Assembly (NCBI GenBank): GCA_026708965.1
Contig: JAPOTY010000006.1
Location: 1-64,000, forward strand
Length of the DNA: 64,000 nt
Reading direction: 5' to 3'
From: Gammaproteobacteria bacterium
GTDB lineage: Bacteria; Pseudomonadota; Gammaproteobacteria; Steroidobacterales; Foliamicaceae
Positions 1-8,346 of this stretch are shown here, piece after piece (position 1 is the first letter of the stretch; every line of letters starts with the position of its first letter). Both the position numbers and the translations under genes were made by a program. The notes beneath the pieces are model-generated. The model made no database searches. It was not told where the DNA came from and was given only the letters and a program-made list of their open reading frames with translations.

Positions 1-48
1 CATCTGTTCGCGAAATTCCGGCGAATACCGGGGTCTTGTTCTCTGCAT
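1..48 (-). CDS. Partial IS3-type OrfA transposase, N-terminus only
   Basis: Reading leftward from an ATG at 48-46, the codons give MQRTRPRYSPEFREQM before running off the window edge. The arrangement of basic residues followed by YSPEFRE is how many IS3/IS911-family OrfA proteins (helix-turn-helix DNA-binding subunit) begin. A good Shine-Dalgarno (GGAGGA) lies just upstream on the minus strand at 55-60. Only 16 codons are visible, so the family call rests on a short match and the rest of the element is outside the window. Confidence 0.5.
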   Translation of the reverse strand, partial: MQRTRPRYSPEFREQM

Positions 49-126
49 CGTGGGGTCCTCCTTCCCAAAGGATCAGGTACCCACGAAAACGGGTCAACTC
101 CACTATAATGCTTGCGGCTATAGTGG
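49..126 (-). mobile_element. Probable terminal region of the IS3-like element
   Basis: This is the leader of the partial transposase gene. On the minus strand it contains TTGACCCGTTTTCGTGGGTA, which looks like an insertion-sequence end, and then an 8-bp inverted repeat CCACTATA (100-107) / TATAGTGG (119-126). The exact boundary of the element and any target duplication cannot be fixed because the other end lies outside the window. Confidence 0.3.
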
Positions 127-322
127 TTACGTAAATAAGCCGATCTGTCGTTCCTCCTAGCTGCGGCAGAACCTGAAGGCATATCTATATTTTTTTGCCA
201 TTTTGAAAAAGATTACGCCACTTCCACTCCGAAGTGCAAGACCTGTGTTGGGAACTGTAGAGAGCACATGAAGTGTCCGGTTTGGGTGCGGCGCTGTAGA
301 GCGCTGAGCGGGCTGTCGCCCG

Positions 323-515
323 CTACGCCGCAGTCGGCCATTCATCCTTCAACTCCTCGTTGAAGGCCGGGCGGTAGGCCTCTTCAAATCGCATCCGACG
401 TGTCTCCTGCAACCAAATAAGTCCGTCTCATCCACCAACACCTGACCGCCAAAAAGGCCAACAGCAAAACCGGACAGTTCATTTGTTACAAGGGCGGACA
501 GTCTATTTGTTCTTA
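323..515 (-). mobile_element. Degenerate insertion-sequence remnant with two 17-bp terminal repeats
   Basis: Two near-identical 17-mers, CGGACAGTTCATTTGTT (471-487) and CGGACAGTCTATTTGTT (495-511), repeat with a 24-bp period, as multiple transposase-binding sites do at IS ends. On the minus strand they are followed by AGGAGA and an ATG at 394 opening a 23-codon frame (MRFEEAYRPAFNEELKDEW..., stop at 323). MRFEEAY resembles the start of ISNCY-type transposases, but the frame is cut short. The stretch from 127 to 322 holds no convincing gene. Family assignment is from memory and weak. Confidence 0.35.
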
Positions 516-527
516 ACAACCACACAC

Positions 528-558
528 TTGACAAGACATAAAGAGATCGTAATCTACT
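528..558 (+). promoter_or_regulatory. Candidate sigma-70 promoter for the 598 gene
   Basis: A perfect -35 hexamer TTGACA sits at 528-533. About 16 bp further on lies a weak -10 (TAATCT at 550-555). It is just outside the terminal repeats of the IS remnant, so transcription of the downstream gene could depend on sequence left by the insertion. The -10 match is poor, so the call is tentative. Confidence 0.35.
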
Positions 559-597
559 TAGCTCATTGCGCCGTATTCATGCGAGGATAGCCAAACC

Positions 598-1020
598 ATG
601 TATGCGAAAACCCTCAGCACTCTTCTAATCGCGTTGGCGATGCTTGGGCTGGGCCAGCTGATGGTCCATGCGCAAGAGTCGGACAACTCTACGTTGTTTG
701 GATCAAACACTCCGGACACGCAAAACTCGGGTAAAGAATGGTCCGAGCCGTATGAAAATCTGGCACAAGAATGCTGGATCGCTTGGATGGGCAGTTCGGC
801 GGCTCAATCCTGCAACTTGAAGAGCGTGACCGAAATAGAGAACGAAATAGAGAATCCAGCGCAGTGCGAGATTCGAGCGGAGTGCAGAGCGAAATGCACA
901 GGCCCCGGGTGGCTCTGTTTTCTCAATCCAAGTGTCGCTACTCTCGAATACCAAGGCAGCGTGAACGAGATTCGTAGACTGCACAGCTGTGATGACGTTC
1001 TGAAGCTAGATGGATGCTGA
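598..1020 (+). CDS. Small Cys-rich secreted hypothetical protein
   Basis: A 140-residue protein of unknown function. Residues 1 to about 25 form a classical signal peptide (MYAKTLSTLLIALAML..., cleavage likely after VHA), so the product should be exported. The mature part has eight cysteines, including a C-terminal Cys, which suggests up to four disulfides formed in the periplasm or outside. It is preceded by GAGGAT at a good distance from the ATG. It stands alone between insertion-sequence debris and ssb. Two other frames overlap it, but only this one has an RBS and an export signal. No family is recognised. Confidence 0.6.
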   Translation: MYAKTLSTLLIALAMLGLGQLMVHAQESDNSTLFGSNTPDTQNSGKEWSEPYENLAQECWIAWMGSSAAQSCNLKSVTEIENEIENPAQCEIRAECRAKCTGPGWLCFLNPSVATLEYQGSVNEIRRLHSCDDVLKLDGC

Positions 1021-1386
1021 GCTAGTTGCGCTGTAGGACTCTCTGAGCGGATTCTCACATAGCACACAAAAAAGAGCTGCCGGACTGGAGAGGGGACCGA
1101 AGGCTCGCGTTGGCTCCATTGGTGCAGGCTCAAGGGGGAAACCCGCACTAGATTCAATCCGTAAAAGTCCGCGTTCCCCAGACAGCTTGAACCAAGGGGA
1201 GTTCGCTATGACGTGGAAAACTCCTGCGGCAATTGGGGCGAAACGGGCGACTTATGGGTTGCGCGCGCATTTGGGCCGAAACGCGCTGCAATTCTTTCCG
1301 CCGATGCGGTGGCCACCGGCGCAAGTGATGGCACAATAGTTTCAAATGTCGGCCAATTGGGCCGGAAGTGTTTGGAGAGTAGAGGA
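1021..1386 (+). other. Intergenic region upstream of ssb, with one possible 43-codon ORF
   Basis: No established gene is seen in these 366 bases. One frame at 1208-1339 has a fair RBS (AAGGGGAG, seven bases before the ATG) and would encode a basic 43-residue peptide beginning [14 protein letters not shown]. It has no recognisable motif and no second line of support. The region presumably carries the ssb promoter, but no convincing hexamer pair was found. Confidence 0.3.
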
Positions 1387-1836
1387 ATGCGCGGAGTTAA
1401 CAAGGTCATTCTGGTCGGCAACTTGGGCCATGATGTGGAAGTCCGGCAGATGAAGAATGGCAATCCGGTAGCGAATATCCGGATCGCCACTAACGAGCGG
1501 TGGACCCAAAAGGACACCGGCCAAGTGCAGGAGCATACGGAATGGCACAACGTGGTGCTGTTTGGCAGGCGGGCCGAGCTGGCGCAGCAGTACCTGCACA
1601 AGGGCTCGCGGATTTATGTGGAGGGCCGCTTGCGCACGCGCTCCTGGCAGGACCGCGAAGGGCAGGAGCGGCGCAGCACGGAGGTGGTGGCCGACGACAT
1701 GCAGTTTCTGGACCGCCGCGGCGGCGACGGCGACTTCGACCAGCAGCGCCGCGGGGGCGGAGGGTCGAATGCGCCGCAACGCGGCGGCCACGGCAACTTC
1801 GACAACGGTGATATGGACGACGAGGTTCCTTTCTGA
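1387..1836 (+). CDS. ssb: Single-stranded DNA-binding protein
   Basis: 149 residues. SSB coats single-stranded DNA as a homotetramer during replication, repair and recombination. The OB fold fills residues 1 to about 108 ([14 protein letters not shown] at the start, [12 protein letters not shown] in the middle, [11 protein letters not shown] on the DNA-binding face). A Gly/Arg/Gln-rich disordered linker follows, and the protein ends in the acidic tip MDDEVPF, the docking peptide for partner proteins. The start at 1387 is preferred over an in-frame ATG at 1213 because the protein family begins here and GTAGAGGA directly precedes it. Confidence 0.96.
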   Translation: MRGVNKVILVGNLGHDVEVRQMKNGNPVANIRIATNERWTQKDTGQVQEHTEWHNVVLFGRRAELAQQYLHKGSRIYVEGRLRTRSWQDREGQERRSTEVVADDMQFLDRRGGDGDFDQQRRGGGGSNAPQRGGHGNFDNGDMDDEVPF

Positions 1837-1917
1837 AGCGGCTCCTGCCTTCGGGAATGGGCCTAGCATGAGCCCTTTGTTAACCCCTTTATTGGCTAGG
1901 GAAGGGGGGCGCGGCTT

Positions 1918-3258
1918 GTGAGCGGCAAGCTCTATATCCGCACCTTCGGCTGCCAGATGAACGAGTACGATTCCGCCCGCATGGCGGATGTGCTGCGCGA
2001 GGAGCGGGGATTCACGCTCACCGATGACCCCGAACAGGCCGATGTGGTGCTCATCAATACCTGCTCGGTGCGGGAAAAGCCCCAGGAGAAGCTGTTTTCC
2101 GAACTGGGCCGCTACAAGGCGCTGAAGCGCAAGCGCCCCGGCATGAAGATCGGCGTGGGCGGCTGCGTGGCCAGCCAGGAGGGCGCGGCCATTGGCAGGC
2201 GCGCGCCGTATGTCGATGTGATCTTCGGCCCGCAAACCCTTCACCGGCTTCCGGAGCTGCTTGGGCAGTCGGGCTCGGCGAGCGGCCCGGTGGTGGATTT
2301 GGCCTTTCCGGCGGAAGAGAAGTTCGCCTCGCTGCCGGCGCCGAAGGCCGCATCGCCGGTCGCCAACCTGTCGGTCATGGAGGGTTGCAGCAAATTCTGC
2401 TCGTTTTGCGTGGTGCCCTATACCCGCGGCGAGGAGATCAGCCGCCCGGTGGCGGACGTGCTCTCGGAAGCGATCCAACTGGAGCGTCAGGGCGTGAGGG
2501 AAATCAACCTGCTGGGCCAGAACGTGAACGGTTATCGGGGCGCGGCGCCCGCCGGCGGGCTGGAGGATCTGGCGGGACTGATCCGCTATATTTCAAAGCT
2601 TGAGGGCATCGGCAGGATCCGCTTCACCACCTCGCATCCGATGGAGTTCGACGACCGCCTGATCGAGGCTTACGCGCACACTGAGAAGCTTCCCTCTTAC
2701 CTGCATCTGCCGGTGCAAAGCGGTTCGGACACGGTGCTTCAACGCATGAAGCGCGGCTACACCGCAGCCGAGTACCGCGACAAGATCGAGCGGCTGCGCC
2801 GGACGCGGCCCGGAATCAGCATTGCCTCGGATTTTATTGTGGGATTTCCGGGCGAGACCGAGGCGGAATTCGCGCAGACCCTGGCTTTGGCGGAGGATAT
2901 CGGCTTCGATCAGTCTTTCAGCTTCATGTATAGCGCAAGGCCCGGCACGCCCGCCGGCGATATGGACGATCCGGTTCCGCAGCCGGTCAAGCTCGAGCGC
3001 CTGCAGCGCCTGCAGGCGCTGATCAATAGCCAGGCGCGGCGCATATCGCGCAACATGGTCCATTCTTCCCAGCGCGTTCTGGTGGAACGGCGGGCGCGCC
3101 GCGGCGAAGGGCTGATCGCCGGGCGCACCGGCAATAATCGATGGGTGAACTTTGACGGCCCGGTTTCCTTGATCGGGCAGTTCGTTGAGGTGGCCATTTC
3201 CGAAGCCCTTCCCAATTCGCTGCGCGGCCGGCTGCTGCCGGAATCCCTCGCCGCCTGA
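1918..3258 (+). CDS. miaB: tRNA-2-methylthio-N6-dimethylallyladenosine synthase MiaB
   Basis: 446 residues. A radical-SAM methylthiotransferase that converts i6A37 to ms2i6A37 in tRNAs reading UNN codons. The N-terminal UPF0004 domain carries the three ligands of the auxiliary cluster, Cys12 ([10 protein letters not shown]), Cys49 (NTCSVRE) and Cys83 (GGCVASQ). The radical-SAM motif is Cys157-x3-Cys161-x2-Cys164 (GCSKFCSFC). A TRAM domain for RNA binding ends the protein (about 380-440). The start is GTG. It heads the conserved miaB-ybeZ-ybeY-corC run and lies 81 bases after ssb. Confidence 0.96.
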   Translation: MSGKLYIRTFGCQMNEYDSARMADVLREERGFTLTDDPEQADVVLINTCSVREKPQEKLFSELGRYKALKRKRPGMKIGVGGCVASQEGAAIGRRAPYVDVIFGPQTLHRLPELLGQSGSASGPVVDLAFPAEEKFASLPAPKAASPVANLSVMEGCSKFCSFCVVPYTRGEEISRPVADVLSEAIQLERQGVREINLLGQNVNGYRGAAPAGGLEDLAGLIRYISKLEGIGRIRFTTSHPMEFDDRLIEAYAHTEKLPSYLHLPVQSGSDTVLQRMKRGYTAAEYRDKIERLRRTRPGISIASDFIVGFPGETEAEFAQTLALAEDIGFDQSFSFMYSARPGTPAGDMDDPVPQPVKLERLQRLQALINSQARRISRNMVHSSQRVLVERRARRGEGLIAGRTGNNRWVNFDGPVSLIGQFVEVAISEALPNSLRGRLLPESLAA

Positions 3259-3293
3259 GGCTATCCGCCGTCCTGAACAGCGAAACCCACACG

Positions 3294-4286
3294 ATGGACG
3301 TTGTGCTTCGGCCCGCCAATAACGGCGCGCTGGCCAACTTATGCGGCGAACTCGACCGGCATTTGCGCCAAATCGAGCAGGGGCTGGGCGTACGCATCTC
3401 CAACAAGGGCAACCGCTTCCGGGTGCGGGGCGCGGAGGCCGCGTCCCGGGCGGGCGCTGCGGCCTTGAACGAGCTGTACCGCATGGCCGCCGCCGATTCG
3501 CTGGACGCGCCGCGCATCCAGGCCGTTTTGAGCGAATGCGCCGAGGATGCAGCGGACAGCGCCGGAAAAGCGGCAACCGCTGGCGGGACCGGCCGGAGCG
3601 CGCCGGCGCCGGAGGATGACGACATGCGGCTGGTGGTGAACACGCCGCGCATCCATGTGCGTCCGCGAGGCGCCAACCAGCGCCGCTATGTGCAGGCCAT
3701 TCGTTCGAGCGACCTCACCTTCGGCGTGGGGCCGGCCGGCACCGGCAAGACCTGGCTGGCGGTGGCCTGCGCTCTGGAGGCCCACCGGGCGGGACAGATC
3801 CAGCGCATCGTGCTGGTGCGCCCCGCGGTTGAAGCCGGCGAGCGCTTGGGATTCCTGCCCGGAGACTTGGCCAGCAAGGTCGATCCGTACTTAAGGCCGG
3901 TTTACGATGCGCTGTATGCCATGCTGGGGCCGGAGCGCGTGGCGCAATGGACGGAGCGCGGCATCATCGAGGTGGCGCCGCTGGCCTATATGCGCGGCCG
4001 GTCGTTGAACGGCAGCTTCGTGATTCTGGACGAGGGCCAGAACACCACGCCGGAGCAAATGAAGATGTTCCTGACCCGTTTCGGCGCCGATTCCCGCGCG
4101 GTGGTGACCGGCGATATCACCCAAGTGGACCTGCCGCGGGATCGGGAGAGCGGCCTTCGGCATGCGCTGAGCATTCTCAAGTCCATTTCCGGGATCGCCA
4201 CGGTCTATTTTTCCTCGCGGGACGTGGTCCGGCATGCGCTGGTGCGCCGCATTCTCGATGCGTATCAGGCCCAGGAGCAGCCATGA
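3294..4286 (+). CDS. ybeZ: PhoH-like ATPase YbeZ
   Basis: 330 residues. A cytosolic P-loop ATPase of the PhoH family that works with YbeY in rRNA maturation and RNA metabolism. An N-terminal KH-like/linker part occupies about the first 120 residues. Walker A is GPAGTGKT near residue 146 and Walker B is FVILDEGQN near 240, followed by TRFGADSRAVVTGD, a hallmark stretch of this family. The stop overlaps the next start (ATGA at 4283-4286), so translation with ybeY is coupled. The alanine-rich segment before the P-loop looks like a flexible linker. Confidence 0.94.
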   Translation: MDVVLRPANNGALANLCGELDRHLRQIEQGLGVRISNKGNRFRVRGAEAASRAGAAALNELYRMAAADSLDAPRIQAVLSECAEDAADSAGKAATAGGTGRSAPAPEDDDMRLVVNTPRIHVRPRGANQRRYVQAIRSSDLTFGVGPAGTGKTWLAVACALEAHRAGQIQRIVLVRPAVEAGERLGFLPGDLASKVDPYLRPVYDALYAMLGPERVAQWTERGIIEVAPLAYMRGRSLNGSFVILDEGQNTTPEQMKMFLTRFGADSRAVVTGDITQVDLPRDRESGLRHALSILKSISGIATVYFSSRDVVRHALVRRILDAYQAQEQP

Positions 4287-4738
4287 TCCGGATTGCGCTG
4301 CAACATGCCGCCGACGGCGGGCGCCCGGCCCGGGAATTATCTGATTCGGCGATCCGCAAACTGGCCAGGTCCAGCCTCGCGGAATTCGCTTCCAGCGGCA
4401 CGGTCACCGTGCGCCTTGTGGGAGAGGCCGAGAGCCGCGAACTGAACCGCGCCTGGCGGGGTGCTAACCGGCCCACCAATGTGCTGGCGTTTCCCGCCGA
4501 CCGCGCCGTGGGCCAAATTGGCGATATAGTCATTTGCCTGCCGGTGGCGCGAAGCGAGGCCCGGCAACGCGGTTGCGATCCGGCCGCGCACCTGGCCCAC
4601 CTTGTTGTGCATGGCTGCCTTCACCTCGCCGGGCATGATCATAAGGAACCGGAACAGACTCAAGCCATGGAATCACAGGAATCGAAGCTGCTTGAGCAGG
4701 CCGGATGGCCGGACCCCTGGGCCGAGGAGCGCGCATGA
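4283..4738 (+). CDS. ybeY: Endoribonuclease YbeY
   Basis: 151 residues, the usual length. YbeY is a zinc-dependent single-strand endoribonuclease needed for 16S rRNA 3'-end maturation and 70S quality control. The metal-binding signature HxxxHxxxxxH is present as His110, His114 and His120 (VVHGCLHLAGHDH). The upstream TNVLAFP motif is also conserved. The ATG at 4283 overlaps the ybeZ stop and the gene in turn overlaps corC by four bases. Longer reading in this frame belongs to the shadow of ybeZ. Confidence 0.94.
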   Translation: MIRIALQHAADGGRPARELSDSAIRKLARSSLAEFASSGTVTVRLVGEAESRELNRAWRGANRPTNVLAFPADRAVGQIGDIVICLPVARSEARQRGCDPAAHLAHLVVHGCLHLAGHDHKEPEQTQAMESQESKLLEQAGWPDPWAEERA

Positions 4739-5541
4739 GCGGCGCGCGTGGCTGGCTGGACCGCTTTGCAGGCCGCCGGGCGCCAAGCCGCGGCGGCCTG
4801 CTTGAACTGCTCGCCCGACTGCGCGACGAGCGCGAAGTGACAGCGGGCGAGAAAACGATGATCGAAGGGGTGCTGGAGGTGTCGCGCCGCGAAGTCCACG
4901 AGGTGATGGTGCAGCGCTCCAGCATGGTGGTTCTGCGCCTCGACGACAGCCGCGAGCGGATGCTCGAAACCATCATCCGTTCCGGCCATTCCCGTTTTCC
5001 CGTGATCGGCGAAAACCGGGACGAGGTGGCGGGCATATTGCTGGCCAAGGACGTGCTGCGCGCAATGACCGAATCGACCGGCGACCATTGGGAGATTGAG
5101 CCGTTGCTGCGCCCGGTCACGCTGATCCCGGAAACCAAGCGCCTTGACGCGCTGCTCGACGAATTCCGCCGCGGCCGCAATCACTTGGCGGTGGTGGTGG
5201 ACGAATACGGAGGCACGGCGGGGCTGCTGACCATCGAGGACGTGCTGGAGCAGATCGTTGGCGAGATTGGCGACGAGCACGACCTTCAGCAGGCTCCGGA
5301 ACTGGTTCGCCAAGAGGACGGCAGCTACTTGGTGAGCGCCAAGATGCGCATCGAGGACTTCGACGAGCAGGTTGGCACCAAACTGGACACCGGAGAATTC
5401 GATACCGTGGGCGGCCTGGTCATCCACCGGCTCGGACGCCTGCCGCGCAAGGGCGAGCGCGTCGAAGCGGGCGGATGGCGAATGGAGGTGATTGCGGCCG
5501 ACCGCCGCCGCGTCAACCGCCTGAAGGTAAGCCCTGCCTGA
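4735..5541 (+). CDS. corC: CorC/YbeX CBS-domain protein
   Basis: 268 residues. Soluble CorC family protein; in enterobacteria it is linked to Mg/Co efflux and, with its ybe neighbours, to ribosome homeostasis. Two CBS domains cover about residues 60-185 (VMVQRSSMVVLRLDD, then VVVDEYGGTAGLLTIEDVLEQIVGEI, the conserved core). A CorC_HlyC domain follows (about 200-265). No transmembrane DUF21 domain is present, as expected for this short form. Its ATG at 4735 overlaps the ybeY stop. In many gammaproteobacteria lnt follows directly; here lnt is 2.8 kb away and inverted. Confidence 0.93.
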   Translation: MSGARGWLDRFAGRRAPSRGGLLELLARLRDEREVTAGEKTMIEGVLEVSRREVHEVMVQRSSMVVLRLDDSRERMLETIIRSGHSRFPVIGENRDEVAGILLAKDVLRAMTESTGDHWEIEPLLRPVTLIPETKRLDALLDEFRRGRNHLAVVVDEYGGTAGLLTIEDVLEQIVGEIGDEHDLQQAPELVRQEDGSYLVSAKMRIEDFDEQVGTKLDTGEFDTVGGLVIHRLGRLPRKGERVEAGGWRMEVIAADRRRVNRLKVSPA

Positions 5542-5595
5542 ATGGCGGCGCTTCAGGCAAACTTGCGCCCGGTCGCTGCGCCACAGAGGTCCGCT

Positions 5596-6867
5596 ATGAA
5601 CCGCATGGGATCTATTCGACGACAGACCCGCTGCGGGCTGGTCATCCTAGGCCTGTTGGCGCTGGCCCGCTTGGATGCCGCCAATATTGAGGGCGCGCTC
5701 TCAATGGAGGAGGCGATCAATCGCACGCTGGCCCGCAATCCGGATCTGATGGCTTTAGGCCACCAGATCGAGGCCCAACAGGGGCGCGTTGCCCAATCGG
5801 GCATTGGCCCCGCTGCCGAGCTGGCGCTGGACGTGGAGAATGTGCTCGGCACGGCTGGCTTTCGCGGCATCGGCGCGGGAGAGGAGACGCTGAGCCTGAG
5901 CTGGGTGCTGGAGCGCGGCAAGCGGCAGAACCATGTCGCCGCCGCCCGGGCCGGGTTGTCGATTGTCGAAGCGGAGATGGAAATACGGCGGTTGGATGCC
6001 GCCACACTGTCGGCCCTCCTGTACTTGGATAATCTGGAATTGCAGGAGCGCTATGCGATTTCGCTACAGGCAATCGAGGCCGCCGAGGCCGCCGTCGCCA
6101 TGCTGGGCCAAGGCATGGAAACCGGCTTGGCCACGGCAGGGGACTTGGCCAGGGCCAGAGCGGACCTAGCCGCCGCCCGCTTGCATTCGGCGGACGCGAA
6201 ACATGATCTCAGCGCTGCCCGGCATGCGCTGGCGATGCAGTGGGGGCAGGTGAAACCAGATTTCCCGGGGGTCAGCGGGGATTGGCGGCGATTGCCGTTG
6301 CCGGGGACGATTGAAGCGCTGCTTGAACAGCTCGAGGCGGCGCCGGATATGGCCGCTTACGCCAACCGGCGGCGATTGAGGGAGGCTGAGATCCGGCTGG
6401 CCGAATCCGAGGCGCGGCCGGACTGGAGCATCAGCACCGGAATTCGTCGTTTGGAGGAAGACGACGATTACGCCTTCACGTTCGGCTTCGCGGCTCCGTT
6501 CGGGGGCGCGGGACGTAACCGGGGGCAAGTGCGGGAGGCGCGCGCCAACCTGGCGCAACTCGATGCCGAGCGGACCGCCGCGCGCGCCCGCATCGAAGCG
6601 CAATTGCTGGCGATTCATCAGGAGATGGAACACAGCCTGTTGCGCGCGGAAATGCTTCGCGACGAGCTGCTGCCGAGGTTGCGGGAAGCTGCCGAGCATG
6701 CCCGCAAAGGCCATGAGGCAGGCGATGACGGCATTCTCGATTTGCAGGCGCTGGAGCTTGAGAAATTATCGGTGCAATCGGAGCTGGTTCAGGCGGTGAT
6801 TGACGCCCGGCGCCAGCAGATCGAAATCGAACGGCTGATCGGCGCGGCCATGCCGCCCGCGGCTTAA
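5596..6867 (+). CDS. TolC-family outer-membrane efflux protein (CzcC-like)
   Basis: 423 residues. Two outer-membrane-factor repeats rich in long alpha helices, with the pattern ALSMEEAINRTLARNPDL at the start of the mature protein, as in CzcC/TolC channels that connect inner-membrane pumps to the outside. A signal peptide covers about residues 1-30 (RCGLVILGLLALARLDA). The start at 5596 is chosen because AGAGGT lies just upstream and it gives a compact signal peptide; an in-frame ATG at 5542 would add 18 residues. No pump genes adjoin it, so its partner is unknown; the RND parts at 29.8-37.3 kb are one possibility. Confidence 0.85.
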   Translation: MNRMGSIRRQTRCGLVILGLLALARLDAANIEGALSMEEAINRTLARNPDLMALGHQIEAQQGRVAQSGIGPAAELALDVENVLGTAGFRGIGAGEETLSLSWVLERGKRQNHVAAARAGLSIVEAEMEIRRLDAATLSALLYLDNLELQERYAISLQAIEAAEAAVAMLGQGMETGLATAGDLARARADLAAARLHSADAKHDLSAARHALAMQWGQVKPDFPGVSGDWRRLPLPGTIEALLEQLEAAPDMAAYANRRRLREAEIRLAESEARPDWSISTGIRRLEEDDDYAFTFGFAAPFGGAGRNRGQVREARANLAQLDAERTAARARIEAQLLAIHQEMEHSLLRAEMLRDELLPRLREAAEHARKGHEAGDDGILDLQALELEKLSVQSELVQAVIDARRQQIEIERLIGAAMPPAA

Positions 6868-6880
6868 GCCTTTGCCCTCG

Positions 6881-6985
6881 CCCTTTTCTTGCCCCTGCCT
6901 CGCGGGAGCGTCTGGGGCAGGATGCCCCAGCCGAGCCCCATGGATGGGTTCATGCGTCTCCCGCGAGGCAGGGGCAAGAAAAGGG
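6881..6985. repeat. Dispersed hairpin element, copy A (perfect 28-bp inverted repeat)
   Basis: The arms 6881-6908 and 6958-6985 are exact 28-bp reverse complements. Between them lie a second hairpin (CTGGGGCA / TGCCCCAG, 6912-6930) and a short palindromic run around CCATGG, so the whole folds into a branched cruciform. Its 30-bp core (6934-6963) recurs exactly at 41269-41298 and, inverted, at 56381-56410. It sits between the converging tolC-like and Bcr-type genes. A run of four A or T flanks the stem on each strand, consistent with a bidirectional terminator. Confidence 0.85.
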
Positions 6986-7017
6986 CTTTAGCTGGTGCGG
7001 ATTGGCGCAATATGCCG

Positions 7018-8229
7018 CTAGTCAGGGGCCGAGGCGTCGGCCCATTTCATCGCGGCGAGCGCGCCCATTCCGAATAGCGCGTAGGACGCGATCAGGGCGT
7101 AGAAAGTGCCGTCGAAGATATAGCCCACGAACGCTCCGAGCGGCACCGCCACCAGGGTGGACAGCGACGCGACCACGGCCGCGCCCACGCCGGCGATATG
7201 GCCCAGCGGCTCCATGGCCATCGCGCCCAGGTTGCCGAACAGCAGCCCGAGGCACAAGAAGACGAACAGCAGGTAGGCCATCAATAGCCAAAAGGGAAGC
7301 ACCCCGTCGAAGATGAAGGTCAGCCCCAGGCCGATAAACGACCCGATCGTGGCCAGGAGCATGGCTCCCCGCGACAGCTTTCGCATCCCGTACTGCATGA
7401 CCAAGCGACCATTGAGGACCGACGCGCCCCCCACGGCCAGAGCCAGCGCCCCGAAATACAAGGGGAACAGCGTGCCGGTTCCGTACACATCCTGGAAAAT
7501 TTGCTGCGCCGTGCTCAGGTAGGCCAAAAACGGCGCGAATACGCAGCCGCTGGCCAGGGTGTACCCCAGCGCGGCGCGGATCTTCACCACTTCCACCACC
7601 GCGCGGCCGATGGCGCGCGGGGAAAGCGGCCGCCGGCGTTCGGAAGGAAGCGTCTCCGGCTGACGGATCGCGAACCATAGAAAGCTGACCGCGGCAACGG
7701 CGAAAAATACCGCGAATATGGCGCGCCAGCCCCCAAGCATTTGGATCCACTGCCCCAACGCCGGCGCGATCGTGGGAACGATGATGAACACGGCCATGGT
7801 GAACGACATCAGGCGCGCCATCTGGCGGCCCGCGTACTGGTCGCGCACCAGCGCCATCGAGACCACGCGCGGCGCCGACACGCCGATGCCTTGCAGCACG
7901 CGCCCGGCGATCATCAGCTCGAAGCTCTGCGCGTACAGGCTCATCAGGCAACCGGCCATGAATAGCACGAGGCCGGCATGAATGGCCGGCTTGCGTCCGA
8001 TCCGGTCGGAAAGCGGGCCGAAGACGATCTGCCCCATGCTCATCCCCAGGAACACCGCCGTAACCACGAACTGCACATTGTTGCGATGCGCCACCCCGAG
8101 GTCCTCGCCGATCGCCGGCAGCGCCGGCAGCATCGTGTCGATCGCCAGCGCGACCAGCGAAATCAGCAGTGCGATCAGCGGCACGAATTCGCCCGTACGC
8201 AGGGCAGGGGTGGCAACAGGCTGGCTCAT
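7018..8229 (-). CDS. Bcr/CflA-type MFS drug exporter
   Basis: 403 residues with 12 predicted membrane helices. The Bcr/CflA subfamily of drug:H+ antiporters typically exports bicyclomycin, chloramphenicol or sulfonamide-like compounds. The motif-A loop is GPLSDRIGRKP between helices 2 and 3, and motif C resembles APALGQWIQMLGGWRAIFAV. The start at 8229 (MSQPVATPALRTGEF) is chosen because family members begin close to helix 1; the frame is open a further 39 codons upstream without a hydrophobic or conserved segment. It is 117 bases downstream of lnt on the same strand. The substrate is not known. Confidence 0.88.
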   Translation of the reverse strand: MSQPVATPALRTGEFVPLIALLISLVALAIDTMLPALPAIGEDLGVAHRNNVQFVVTAVFLGMSMGQIVFGPLSDRIGRKPAIHAGLVLFMAGCLMSLYAQSFELMIAGRVLQGIGVSAPRVVSMALVRDQYAGRQMARLMSFTMAVFIIVPTIAPALGQWIQMLGGWRAIFAVFFAVAAVSFLWFAIRQPETLPSERRRPLSPRAIGRAVVEVVKIRAALGYTLASGCVFAPFLAYLSTAQQIFQDVYGTGTLFPLYFGALALAVGGASVLNGRLVMQYGMRKLSRGAMLLATIGSFIGLGLTFIFDGVLPFWLLMAYLLFVFLCLGLLFGNLGAMAMEPLGHIAGVGAAVVASLSTLVAVPLGAFVGYIFDGTFYALIASYALFGMGALAAMKWADASAPD

Positions 8230-8346
8230 TCTTGCTCTTGGGATCGCTGCGCCGCGCGCGTTTCGGGGAACGTCCGCGCCCATCAGACAGCAAAGACTTG
8301 CCGAATTGTACGGCCACCCATGGACAGGCGGCCCGGCCGCGCTCAA

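Noticed and set aside
1208-1339. Small frame starting MTWKTP, like a PqqA precursor peptide
   Set aside because: PqqA needs the Glu-x3-Tyr core, which is absent, and no pqq genes are nearby. Kept only as a possible short ORF in the intergenic entry.
2593-3576. Long open frame antisense to miaB
   Set aside because: High GC opens long frames on both strands; the residues are Arg/Ala/Pro-rich without family motifs, and miaB is certain.
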